A stretch of 64,000 nucleotides of DNA from Enterobacter ludwigii (GTDB lineage Bacteria > Pseudomonadota > Gammaproteobacteria > Enterobacterales > Enterobacteriaceae). The notes beneath the pieces were generated by a model that had not been told where the DNA came from, did not search any database, and worked only from the letters and a program-made list of their open reading frames with translations. This document shows positions 53,581 through 63,059 of this stretch, one piece after another (position 1 is the first letter of the stretch; every line of letters starts with the position of its first letter). The stretch lies in assembly GCF_001750725.1 (NCBI RefSeq), contig NZ_CP017279.1:4030001-4094000 (forward strand), written 5' to 3'. Both the position numbers and the translations under genes were made by a program.

Positions 53581-53907
53581 TTAATTCAACTGGTGGCGAT
53601 AGTCGCTCGGTGTGCGGTCAAACTCGCGGCGAAACACGCGGGAAAAGGTTTGTTGCGACACATAACCCAGATCCATCGCGATATCAAAAATGGGCCGCTG
53701 CGTTGAGCGTAAGGCCTGCGCCGCCAGCAGCAGTCTGCGCTGACGAATGTACTCACCCAGCGTCTGGTGCATAACGGTACGGAACATTCTCTGTAAATAC
53801 CATTTCGAATAGCCGGATTTTTTAGCGACCACATCAATGTTCAACGGTTGGTCGATATGTTCATCAATCCATTCAATAAGTGTCTGAATAATTTGCTGAT
53901 GCGACAT
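53581..53907 (-). CDS. soxS: superoxide response activator SoxS
   Basis: SoxS is an AraC/XylS-type activator of the superoxide and redox-drug response (sodA, zwf, fumC, micF, acrAB and others). It has 108 residues, one more than E. coli, and consists only of the two helix-turn-helix DNA-binding units (KKSGYSKWYLQRMF and DLGYVSQQTFSRVFRREF). I chose the ATG at 53907, with AGGGG upstream, because the N-terminus is then MSHQQIIQ; a longer frame to 53931 is unlikely. Its promoter has the 19-bp spacer of MerR-type control and overlaps the SoxR operator. Confidence 0.97.
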   Translation of the reverse strand: MSHQQIIQTLIEWIDEHIDQPLNIDVVAKKSGYSKWYLQRMFRTVMHQTLGEYIRQRRLLLAAQALRSTQRPIFDIAMDLGYVSQQTFSRVFRREFDRTPSDYRHQLN

Positions 53908-53966
53908 AAGGTTGCCCCTCTGTAGATACAACTGCCCTGGTTGATTCGTCGTTTTCTCTGCGGGCG

Positions 53967-53997
53967 AGTATAATTCCTCAAGTTAACTTGAGGTAAA
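53967..53997 (-). promoter_or_regulatory. soxS promoter with SoxR operator
   Basis: The -35 box TTTACC (53997-53992) and -10 box TATACT (53972-53967) are 19 bases apart, the stretched spacing of SoxR-activated promoters. The spacer holds the dyad CCTCAAGTTAACTTGAGG (53976-53993), identical to the E. coli SoxR site as I recall it. Confidence 0.95.
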
Positions 53998-54005
53998 GAG
54001 GTTTT

Positions 54006-54464
54006 ATGGAAAAGAGATTGCCGCGAATTAAAGCGTTGTTAACCCCCGGCGAAGTGGCGAAGCGAAGCGGTGTTGCGGTGTCGGCGCTTCACTTCTATGA
54101 AAGCAAAGGGTTAATTAAAAGCATCCGAAACGCCGGAAACCAGCGACGCTACACGCGTGACGTGCTCCGTTATGTCGCAATTATCAAAATTGCCCAACGA
54201 ATCGGAATCCCCCTGGCCACCATCGGCGATGCGTTCGGCGTGCTGCCGGAAGGGCACTCTCTCAGCCCGAAAGAGTGGAAAGAGCTTTCCTCTCAGTGGC
54301 GTGAAGAGCTGGATCGACGCATTCACACGCTGGTAGCGCTGCGTGATGAACTGGACGGATGTATTGGCTGCGGCTGTTTGTCGCGCAGTGATTGTCCGTT
54401 GCGTAACCCGGGCGACAGGTTGGGTGAGCAGGGGACAGGGGCGCGGTTGCTGGAGGAAGACTGA
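54006..54464 (+). CDS. soxR: redox-sensing activator SoxR
   Basis: SoxR is a MerR-family sensor whose [2Fe-2S] cluster is oxidised by redox-cycling drugs; it then turns on soxS. It has 152 residues against 154 in E. coli. The winged helix is near the start ([21 protein letters not shown]), a dimer helix follows, and the cluster cysteines are 119, 122, 124 and 130 in [12 protein letters not shown] (codon-checked). It is divergent from soxS and its operator lies between them. The gene is followed by a hairpin that also belongs to the antisense small RNA SraL. Confidence 0.97.
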   Translation: MEKRLPRIKALLTPGEVAKRSGVAVSALHFYESKGLIKSIRNAGNQRRYTRDVLRYVAIIKIAQRIGIPLATIGDAFGVLPEGHSLSPKEWKELSSQWREELDRRIHTLVALRDELDGCIGCGCLSRSDCPLRNPGDRLGEQGTGARLLEED

Positions 54465-54489
54465 GATGCGGCAGAAAACCGCACCTCAT

Positions 54490-54632
54490 AAAGAACTAAA
54501 GCGCCACAAAAGGGCGCTTTAGTTTTTCCCGGTCTTTGTCTTTCACTCTATCCCGCTGGTTCACGGGAGGGTTTCCCCCGACATCAGCACCCCTCATGTC
54601 GAGCGTGTTGGGGAGGTTCCGGATTGTGCTGA
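54490..54632 (-). ncRNA. sraL: small RNA SraL (RyjA)
   Basis: In E. coli and Salmonella the stationary-phase RNA SraL (about 140 bases) lies beyond soxR on the other strand. Here the minus strand carries a matching region: GGGGGAAACCCTCCCGTGAA, ACCAGCGGGATAGAGTGAAA and AAGACAAAGACCGG, as I recall the E. coli sequence, then the terminator stem AACTAAAGCGCC/GGCGCTTTAGTT. A TAGAAT -10-like box at 54645-54640 would place the start near 54632, giving 143 bases. The same hairpin also serves soxR on the plus strand. The ends are estimates. Confidence 0.7.
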
Positions 54633-54754
54633 CACTTTAATTCTATGCAAGACCCGTCTTTTCGCCAGTCGGTCAGGCCGTTTTTTAGGCGAATTTTTTT
54701 CGCGGTGTTGTTCGATTTTCTATAGTTAAAAAGTATGAATAAAAGGAGAACACA

Positions 54755-55426
54755 ATGCTCACGGTACACCACCTGAACCAGTCCCGCTCACACCGTGTGA
54801 TCTGGGCGCTGGAAGAACTTTCCCTGCCCTATGAGATTGTTCGTTACCAGCGCGAAAAGAGCATGCTGGCGCCTGAGTCGCTCAAAAAAGTGCACCCGTT
54901 GGGCAAATCGCCGGTTATTGAAGATAACGGCCTGATCCTCGCCGAGTCGGGGGCCATCCTCGAATATCTTCAGGAAACCTACGATCCTGAGTCGCAGCTT
55001 AAGCCTCTGGATCCTGCGCATAAGGTGCAATACCGCTTCTGGTTGCACTATGCCGAAGGTTCGCTAATGCCGCTGCTGTTGATGAAGCTGGTTTTCAGTA
55101 GCCTCGGTAAGCCGCCCGTGCCGTTTGGTATCCGCACGTTGGGTAAAGCGCTGGGGCAGGGAGTGCAAAAAGCGTATCTCAACCGCCAGCTTGAAACCCA
55201 TGCACGCTTTATTGAGTCGCATCTTGCCGAAAACAGCTGGTTTGCCGGCGACGCGCTCAGCATGGCGGATATTCAGATGAGTTTCCCGATTTTTGCCCTG
55301 CTGGCGCGCGGTGGCATCGATAACCTCCCGCATACCCAGGCCTGGAAGAAAAAAGTAGAGAGCAGCCCTGGCTGGCAAAAAACGCTGGAGCAAGGTGGCC
55401 CGTTATCGATTCCGGGTGGGGAGTGA
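54755..55426 (+). CDS. glutathione S-transferase family protein
   Basis: This 223-residue cytosolic protein has the two GST domains. The N-terminal thioredoxin-like domain (1-80) starts MLTVHHLNQSRSHRVIWALEE and carries the glutathione-binding VHPLGKSPVIEDNGLILAESGAI (with the cis-proline and the ES motif). The helical C-terminal domain (about 90-223) contains FAGDALSMADIQMSFP, the N-cap motif. The catalytic residue is probably the serine in NQSRSHR, as in beta/theta-like GSTs, but this is uncertain. AAAGGAG precedes the ATG, and a TATAGT -10 box lies at 54721-54726. It is not in this place in E. coli K-12. The substrate is unknown. Confidence 0.85.
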   Translation: MLTVHHLNQSRSHRVIWALEELSLPYEIVRYQREKSMLAPESLKKVHPLGKSPVIEDNGLILAESGAILEYLQETYDPESQLKPLDPAHKVQYRFWLHYAEGSLMPLLLMKLVFSSLGKPPVPFGIRTLGKALGQGVQKAYLNRQLETHARFIESHLAENSWFAGDALSMADIQMSFPIFALLARGGIDNLPHTQAWKKKVESSPGWQKTLEQGGPLSIPGGE

Positions 55427-55448
55427 AATGTAAACAAATTGCGCACAG

Positions 55449-55464
55449 ACGATAACGTTTGCGC
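55449..55464. promoter_or_regulatory. PurR-like box, distal, upstream of ghxP
   Basis: ACGATAACGTTTGCGC fits the PurR consensus ACGCAAACGTTTTCGT (allowing its usual variation) around a central CG. It is about 265 bases before ghxP, in a purine-permease setting where PurR control is plausible. Confidence 0.45.
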
Positions 55465-55591
55465 ATCCTCTGTTTATTTCTTCAGCGTCATAAGGGAATT
55501 TTAGCGAAAAACGATAAAGTTCAGTTGAAAAGGGCGGGGATTAGGCTAGATAATCGTTTGCCTTAATTTGACCACCCGTTTGTAAGCGCGG

Positions 55592-55607
55592 AGCTAAACG
55601 TTTGCTT
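55592..55607. promoter_or_regulatory. PurR-like box, proximal, upstream of ghxP
   Basis: AGCTAAACGTTTGCTT has the AAACGTTT core and a good right half (rc AAGCAAAC). It is 115 bases before the ghxP start. Two boxes in one spacer make PurR control more credible than either alone. Confidence 0.5.
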
Positions 55608-55722
55608 TTTCTGTGACGCCCCTTTCGTCGCAAATGCAAAACACGGATTTGACGTTTAGCTGGCAGTGGCGTCTCCACCACGCTTACGGACTTTCTATAA
55701 AAACTCTCAGGGGATGTTTTCT

Positions 55723-57072
55723 ATGTCTACGCCATCTGCGCGTACTGGCGGTTCGCTTGACGCCATCTTTAAAATTTCGGCTCGCGGCAGCACCGTGCGC
55801 CAGGAAATCGTTGCCGGTCTGACCACGTTTCTGGCGATGGTTTACTCCGTCATTGTCGTTCCGGGTATGCTGGGTAAAGCGGGCTTCCCACCGGCGGCCG
55901 TCTTTGTTGCTACCTGTCTCGTGGCGGGCGTTGGCTCCATCGTGATGGGCCTGTGGGCGAACCTGCCGCTGGCGATCGGTTGTGCAATCTCGTTGACCGC
56001 CTTTACCGCTTTCAGCCTGGTTCTGGGTCAGCACATCAGCGTACCGGTTGCGCTCGGCGCCGTGTTCCTGATGGGTGTACTGTTTACCGTTATCTCCGCC
56101 ACCGGCATCCGTAGCTGGATTTTGCGCAACCTGCCTCAGGGCGTGGCGCATGGCACCGGCATTGGTATCGGGCTGTTCCTGCTGCTGATTGCCGCAAACG
56201 GCGTCGGCCTGGTGATCAAGAACCCGCTGGACGGTCTGCCGGTGGCGTTGGGGCACTTCGCGAGCTTCCCGGTCATTATGTCCCTGATCGGTCTGGCGGT
56301 AATTATTGGTCTGGAAAAACTGAAAGTCCCGGGCGGCATTTTGCTGACCATTATCGGGGTGTCCATTGTTGGCCTGATTTTCGATCCTAATGTTCACTTC
56401 TCCGGGATTTTCGCCATGCCGTCGCTGAGCGATGACAAAGGCAACTCTTTGATTGGCAGTCTGGATATCATGGGGGCGTTGAACCCGGTGATCCTGCCAA
56501 GCGTGCTGGCGCTGGTGATGACCGCGGTGTTTGATGCAACGGGTACCATCCGTGCCGTCGCGGGTCAGGCGAACCTGCTGGATAAAGACGGTCAGATTAT
56601 CGATGGCGGCAAAGCGCTGACCACCGACTCCCTGAGCAGCGTCTTCTCGGGTCTGGTGGGCGCGGCTCCGGCTGCGGTCTATATCGAGTCCGCTGCGGGT
56701 ACGGCGGCAGGCGGTAAAACCGGCCTGACGGCCATTACCGTTGGCGTGCTGTTCCTGCTGATCCTGTTCCTCTCTCCGCTCTCCTACCTGGTGCCGGCCT
56801 ACGCGACCGCACCTGCGCTGATGTACGTTGGTCTGCTGATGCTGAGCAACGTGGCGAAAATCGATTTTGCTGATTTTGTGGATGCGATGTCAGGCCTCAT
56901 CACGGCGGTCTTTATCGTGCTGACCTGTAATATCGTGACCGGCATCATGATCGGTTTCGCGTCGCTGGTGATTGGGCGTCTGGTCTCCGGCGAGTGGCGC
57001 AAGCTGAACATCGGCACCGTTGTGATTGCCGTCGCGCTGGTGGCGTTCTACGCGGGCGGCTGGGCAATCTAA
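55723..57072 (+). CDS. ghxP: guanine/hypoxanthine permease GhxP
   Basis: GhxP (YjcD) is a high-affinity guanine and hypoxanthine symporter of the NCS2/AzgA-like family. From the ATG at 55723 it has 449 residues, as in E. coli, and about 12-14 membrane segments. Family motifs include [45 protein letters not shown] and [34 protein letters not shown] holds the substrate-site glutamate. AGGGGA precedes the ATG; the upstream extension to 55666 lacks support. Two PurR-like boxes lie upstream and a terminator follows. Confidence 0.95.
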   Translation: MSTPSARTGGSLDAIFKISARGSTVRQEIVAGLTTFLAMVYSVIVVPGMLGKAGFPPAAVFVATCLVAGVGSIVMGLWANLPLAIGCAISLTAFTAFSLVLGQHISVPVALGAVFLMGVLFTVISATGIRSWILRNLPQGVAHGTGIGIGLFLLLIAANGVGLVIKNPLDGLPVALGHFASFPVIMSLIGLAVIIGLEKLKVPGGILLTIIGVSIVGLIFDPNVHFSGIFAMPSLSDDKGNSLIGSLDIMGALNPVILPSVLALVMTAVFDATGTIRAVAGQANLLDKDGQIIDGGKALTTDSLSSVFSGLVGAAPAAVYIESAAGTAAGGKTGLTAITVGVLFLLILFLSPLSYLVPAYATAPALMYVGLLMLSNVAKIDFADFVDAMSGLITAVFIVLTCNIVTGIMIGFASLVIGRLVSGEWRKLNIGTVVIAVALVAFYAGGWAI

Positions 57073-57090
57073 GTTGTCCATTGATGCGAA

Positions 57091-57123
57091 AACGGGTGGC
57101 TCAGGCCGCCCGTTTTTATTTTC
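57091..57123 (+). terminator. ghxP terminator
   Basis: AACGGGTGGC (57091-57100) and GCCGCCCGTT (57105-57114, one G-U pair) form a 10-bp stem followed by ttttattttc. Confidence 0.88.
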
Positions 57124-57224
57124 AGGACTCATCCCGTTGTCTTTTGCGTTACTCTGGGGAAGATAGAATAACAGGCACGACGCCTTAGGTTTGGCTTTTA
57201 AGAAACACAGCAAACAGGGAACGC

Positions 57225-58871
57225 ATGGAAATCTTCTTCACAATACTCATCATGACTCTTGTGGTCTCGCTATCCGGGGTAGTCACACGCGTACTGCCCT
57301 TTCAGGTCCCCCTGCCATTAATGCAAATTGCCATCGGCGCGCTGCTGGCGTGGCCGACGTTTGGCCTGCACGTGGAGTTCGACCCCGAACTGTTCCTCGT
57401 GCTGTTTATTCCGCCGCTGCTGTTTGCCGATGGCTGGAAAACGCCCACGCGTGAATTCCTTGAACACGGGCGAGAGATATTAGGTCTGGCGCTGGCGCTC
57501 GTGGTGGTCACGGTGGTCGGGATTGGTTTCCTGATCTACTGGGCGGTACCGGGCATTCCGTTAATTCCGGCCTTTGCGCTGGCCGCGGTGCTGTCACCAA
57601 CCGATGCCGTGGCGTTGTCCGGCATTGTCGGTGAAGGCCGTATTCCGAAGAAAATCATGGGGATTTTACAGGGTGAGGCGCTGATGAATGACGCCTCTGG
57701 CCTGGTTGCCCTGAAATTTGCCGTGGCCGTCGCGATGGGCACGATGATCTTTACCGTAGGCGGCGCGACCCTGGAATTCTTCAAGGTGGCGATTGGCGGT
57801 ATCCTGGCCGGGTTTGTGGTGAGCTGGCTGTATGGTCGTTCGCTGCGCTTCCTCAGCCGCTGGGGCGGCGATGAACCGGCGACACAGATTGTGCTGCTGT
57901 TCCTTCTGCCGTTTGCCTCTTACCTGATTGCCGAGCATATCGGCGTGTCGGGCATTCTGGCGGCGGTGGCGGCAGGGATGACCATCACCCGCTCCGGCGT
58001 AATGCGCCGCGCGCCGCTGGCCATGCGCCTGCGTGCGAACAGCACCTGGGCGATGCTGGAATTTGTCTTTAACGGTATGGTGTTCCTGCTCCTGGGCCTG
58101 CAGTTGCCGGGCATCATGGAATCCTCGCTGGTGGCGGCCGAGGCCGACCCGAACGTCGAAACGTGGATGTTGTTCACCGATATCGTGCTGATCTACATGG
58201 CGCTGATGCTGGTGCGTTTCGGCTGGCTGTGGACGATGAAAAAATTCAGCATGCGCTTCCTGACGAAAAAACCGATGGAGTTCGGCTCGTGGACCACGCG
58301 GGAGCTGCTGATTGCTTCTTTTGCTGGTGTTCGCGGGGCGATTACGCTTGCCGGTGTGCTGTCCATTCCGCTGCTGCTGCCCACGGGCGATGTCTTCCCG
58401 GCGCGCTATGAACTGGTGTTCCTGGCGGCAGGGGTGATTCTGTTCTCACTGTTTGTCGGCGTGATAATGCTGCCTCTTCTGCTGCAGCATATTGAGACGG
58501 GTGACTCGACTCAGCAGCATAAAGAGGAGCGTATTGCCCGCGCGGCGACCGCTGAAGTGGCGATTGTGGCCATTCAGAAGATGGAAGAACGTCTTGCGGC
58601 GGACACGGAAGAGAACATCGACAACCAGCTGCTGACCGAAGTGAGCTCGCGCGTGATTGGTAACCTGCGTCGTCGTGCCGATGGCCGCAACGATGTGGAA
58701 AGTTCGCTGCAGGAGGAGAACCTGGAGCGTCGGTTCCGTCTGGCGGCGCTGCGCTCAGAGCGTGCCGAGCTGTACCACCTGCGCGCCACGCGGCAAATCA
58801 GCAATGAGACGCTGCAAAAACTGCTGCACGATCTGGATTTGCTGGAAGCCTTGCTGATTGAGAATCAGTAG
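57225..58871 (+). CDS. yjcE: CPA1-family cation/proton antiporter YjcE
   Basis: YjcE is a predicted Na+/H+ antiporter of the CPA1 (NhaP-like) family in the inner membrane. It has 548 residues against 549 in E. coli. The transport domain (1-420) has about twelve membrane segments, with the LSPTDAVALSGIVGEGR and GEALMNDASGLVALKFA motifs that hold the ion-binding aspartates, and AGVRGAITLAGVLS near its end. The C-terminal cytoplasmic part (about 430-548) is strongly helical and charged, likely a coiled-coil regulator. AGGGA lies upstream of the ATG. The palindromic repeat at 58894 follows. Confidence 0.93.
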   Translation: MEIFFTILIMTLVVSLSGVVTRVLPFQVPLPLMQIAIGALLAWPTFGLHVEFDPELFLVLFIPPLLFADGWKTPTREFLEHGREILGLALALVVVTVVGIGFLIYWAVPGIPLIPAFALAAVLSPTDAVALSGIVGEGRIPKKIMGILQGEALMNDASGLVALKFAVAVAMGTMIFTVGGATLEFFKVAIGGILAGFVVSWLYGRSLRFLSRWGGDEPATQIVLLFLLPFASYLIAEHIGVSGILAAVAAGMTITRSGVMRRAPLAMRLRANSTWAMLEFVFNGMVFLLLGLQLPGIMESSLVAAEADPNVETWMLFTDIVLIYMALMLVRFGWLWTMKKFSMRFLTKKPMEFGSWTTRELLIASFAGVRGAITLAGVLSIPLLLPTGDVFPARYELVFLAAGVILFSLFVGVIMLPLLLQHIETGDSTQQHKEERIARAATAEVAIVAIQKMEERLAADTEENIDNQLLTEVSSRVIGNLRRRADGRNDVESSLQEENLERRFRLAALRSERAELYHLRATRQISNETLQKLLHDLDLLEALLIENQ

Positions 58872-58893
58872 TCCGTGCGGGCTGATGCCCTCA

Positions 58894-58925
58894 CCCTGAC
58901 CCTCTCCTCCCGGAGAGGGTCAGGG
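58894..58925. repeat. CCCTCTCC-family palindrome, yjcE-LysR junction
   Basis: CCCTGACCCTCTCC (58894-58907) and GGAGAGGGTCAGGG (58912-58925) are perfect 14-base arms around a 4-base loop. It is the longest copy in the window. Its right arm covers the stop codon (58922-58920) and last residue codons of the LysR gene on the minus strand. Confidence 0.9.
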
Positions 58926-59801
58926 GACCCAAAACCCTTCACAGCATTTCAGCCACGCCTGCGCGCTGTGCGATAAATAAACCCCTTCGCGCCAAATCAT
59001 CCCTAACTGCCAGTGTAAATCGCTTTCCAGCGGGATCCAGTGCAGGGTGTTTTTATCGAGCCGTTCGCAAATCGGCTGCGGCAATATCGCAATGCCGACG
59101 CCTGCCTGCACCATCGCGGCCAGGAAATCCCACTGCCCGCTGCGCACCGCAATGCGCGGCTTCACGTTGTGTTGATTAAACAGCGCCATCAGCTGGCGGC
59201 TGAGGGCGAAATCTTCGTTGTAAATCAGCAGCGGGTGTTCTCCGAGCCGTTCGGGTTTCACCGTGTCGACCTTCAGCCAGTCACCAGAGCGGGGTACCAG
59301 CACGCACAGCGGGTGGCTAAAGAGCGGCAGCGTCGCCAGACCGCTCTCTTCCTCCACGGGGAGGGCGGTCATGGCGACATCCAGCTCGCCGTTGGTGACC
59401 GCCTGTTGAACCGTTAAGCCGCCAAACTCGGAAATTTTCAGCTCAACGCCGGGATAACGCTGGCGAAACAGGCTGATGGGGCCGGCCATCATCATCCCAA
59501 CCATCGGCGGGATGCCGAGGCGCAGCAGCCCTTTTGTCAGGTGATTGATATCGCCAAGCTCCGCTTCCAGCTGGCGGAACTCCGCCAGGATCGCCAGCCC
59601 GCGTTCAAAGACGACCCGCCCGGTATCGGTCAGCAGCAGCTTGCGTCCGTCGCGGATAAGCAGGGTGCAGTTCAGTTCATCTTCGAGGTTTTTCAGCATC
59701 TTGCTGATGGTGGGTTGGGTTACAAACAACTTCTCCGCTGCGCGGGTAAAACTTTGCTGACGAACCACTTCGACAAAATAGCGCAGCGTTCTTATGTCCA
59801 T
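58920..59801 (-). CDS. LysR-type regulator, CidR-like
   Basis: This 293-residue protein is a LysR-type regulator. The helix-turn-helix is near the start (SFTRAAEKLFVTQPTISKMLKNLEDEL, about 17-43), followed by the dimer helix and an effector domain (about 90-290) with MVGMMMAGPISLFRQRYPG. It is divergent from a cidA/lrgA-like and lrgB-like pair, the layout of CidR-controlled cidABC in Gram-positive bacteria and of similar loci in Klebsiella, where acetate or pyruvate is the known or suspected signal. GAGGAA precedes the ATG. Its last codons lie in a repeat, so its C-terminus may have been reshaped. Confidence 0.85.
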   Translation of the reverse strand: MDIRTLRYFVEVVRQQSFTRAAEKLFVTQPTISKMLKNLEDELNCTLLIRDGRKLLLTDTGRVVFERGLAILAEFRQLEAELGDINHLTKGLLRLGIPPMVGMMMAGPISLFRQRYPGVELKISEFGGLTVQQAVTNGELDVAMTALPVEEESGLATLPLFSHPLCVLVPRSGDWLKVDTVKPERLGEHPLLIYNEDFALSRQLMALFNQHNVKPRIAVRSGQWDFLAAMVQAGVGIAILPQPICERLDKNTLHWIPLESDLHWQLGMIWREGVYLSHSAQAWLKCCEGFWVP

Positions 59802-59828
59802 GATTATTCCTCGGAACTATACCTTTGA

Positions 59829-59841
59829 TGATTTTAATTCA
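59829..59841. promoter_or_regulatory. LysR-type binding box between LysR and cidA-like genes
   Basis: TGATTTTAATTCA has the T-N11-A form with the dyad TGA...TCA. It lies in the 102-base spacer, upstream of a TATACT -10 box (59866-59871) for the cidA-like gene, at a position suited to activation by the adjacent regulator. Confidence 0.5.
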
Positions 59842-59903
59842 TTTCAGTCCATTACGTGCGCTCACTATACTGGCGCCTCGTCTCATTTTTGAGGAAAACC
59901 CCC

Positions 59904-60314
59904 ATGGCCGTGGCGTTAAGCCGTGTTACGCCTGCCGTTGTGCAACGACTTCAGGTACCGGTTCAGGTACTGCTTTATGCGGGACTGTTTGTTTTCGCGG
60001 AATATCTTGTCAACTGGTTGCATCTGCCGCTGCCTGCCAACCTGGTCGGAATGGTACTGATGCTGACGCTTATCCTCTGCCGCGTTATCCCCCTCAACTG
60101 GGTACGCGCCGGCGCGCGCTGGCTGCTGGCGGAGATGCTGCTGTTCTTTGTGCCTGCCGTGGTCGCGGTGGTGAACTATGCGCAACTGCTGAGGGTAGAT
60201 GGCTGGCGTATCTTCGCGGTCATTGCGCTGAGCACGCTGATGGTGCTGGGGGCCACCGCCTGGGTGGTTGATAAAGTGTATCGGTTTGAAATCAGCAGGC
60301 AAAAGCATGACTAA
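59904..60314 (+). CDS. CidA/LrgA family membrane protein
   Basis: This 136-residue inner-membrane protein has four hydrophobic segments and belongs to the CidA/LrgA holin-like family; family segments are YLVNWLHLPLPANLVGMVLMLTL (about 35-57) and LLAEMLLFFVPAVVAVVNY (about 74-93). I chose the ATG at 59904 because GAGGAAAA lies upstream; longer frames start in the promoter. Such proteins pair with LrgB-type partners and have been linked to murein hydrolase control and to pyruvate or acetate-related transport in other bacteria; the function here is not known. It overlaps the next gene by eight bases. Confidence 0.85.
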   Translation: MAVALSRVTPAVVQRLQVPVQVLLYAGLFVFAEYLVNWLHLPLPANLVGMVLMLTLILCRVIPLNWVRAGARWLLAEMLLFFVPAVVAVVNYAQLLRVDGWRIFAVIALSTLMVLGATAWVVDKVYRFEISRQKHD

Positions 60315-60996
60315 CTTCCAGATAAGCGTGTTGTGCCTGATTGCCACCCTGGCGATCTACTTTGCCAATAAACGGCTGTATCGCCGTTTTCACGCGCTGC
60401 CGCTGATGCCGCTGGTCTTCACGCCGATCCTGCTGGTCCTGATGCTGGTCTTCGGGCATATCTCCTGGCAGAACTACATTGGGGAATCCCACTGGCTGCT
60501 GTGGCTACTGGGGCCTGCGACCATTGCCTTTGCGGTACCGGTGTATGACAACCTGGCGATCATCAAACGCCACTGGATGTCGCTCAGCGCTGGCGTGATC
60601 ACGGCCACGGTGGTGGCGGTCTGCAGTTCCGTCTGGCTGGCCCGGCTGTTTACGCTGCCCGATGAAATTCAGCGCAGCCTGGCCGTCCGTTCGGTCACCA
60701 CCCCGTTTGCGCTGGCCGCGGCCAAGCCGCTCGGTGGACAGCCGGATCTGGTCGCGTTATTTGTGGTCGTGACGGGTGTCTTCGGGATGGCGGTTGGCGA
60801 CATGCTTTTTTTGCGGCTGTCGATCCGTGAAGGAATGGCGAAAGGGGCGGGATTTGGCGCGGCATCGCACGGTGCGGGAACGGCACGTTCGTATGAACTC
60901 GGGCAGCAGGAAGGGGTGGTGGCAAGCCTGGTGATGATGCTCTCGGGCGTGGTGATGGTATTGATTGCACCGCTGGTGGCGTGGGTGATGTTCTGA
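60307..60996 (+). CDS. LrgB/CidB family membrane protein
   Basis: This 229-residue inner-membrane protein is of the LrgB/CidB family and has about six or seven membrane segments. Family segments include LLGPATIAFAVPVYDNL, SVTTPFALAAAKPLGG and GASHGAGTARSYELGQQEG-like GAASHGAGTARSYELG. The ATG at 60307 overlaps the end of the cidA-like gene, so both are translated together. E. coli has related proteins YohJ/YohK elsewhere but none here. It faces actP, with a hairpin between the convergent ends. Confidence 0.87.
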   Translation: MTNFQISVLCLIATLAIYFANKRLYRRFHALPLMPLVFTPILLVLMLVFGHISWQNYIGESHWLLWLLGPATIAFAVPVYDNLAIIKRHWMSLSAGVITATVVAVCSSVWLARLFTLPDEIQRSLAVRSVTTPFALAAAKPLGGQPDLVALFVVVTGVFGMAVGDMLFLRLSIREGMAKGAGFGAASHGAGTARSYELGQQEGVVASLVMMLSGVVMVLIAPLVAWVMF

Positions 60997-60999
60997 TTT

Positions 61000-61020
61000 C
61001 CCCGGCCGGAAAGGCCGGGG
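61000..61020. terminator. hairpin between lrgB-like and actP
   Basis: CCCCGGCC (61000-61007) and GGCCGGGG (61013-61020) form a perfect 8-bp stem. No T-run follows on either side, so it may slow polymerase or protect 3' ends rather than act as a classic terminator. Confidence 0.6.
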
Positions 61021-61028
61021 AGACGAGG

Positions 61029-62989
<1,961 letters not shown>

Positions 62990-63029
62990 CAGAGGTCTCC
63001 AGAAGTATTTATAGGGGAGGTTTTTTATT

Positions 63030-63050
63030 CCCTCTCCCGGGGGGAGAGGG
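63030..63050. repeat. CCCTCTCC-family palindrome, acs-yjcH junction
   Basis: CCCTCTCCC (63030-63038) and GGGAGAGGG (63042-63050) are perfect 9-base arms around GGG. It lies between the acs stop and yjcH start within the operon. E. coli carries REP-type repeats at this junction (recalled). Confidence 0.85.
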
Positions 63051-63059
63051 GAGATCGCG

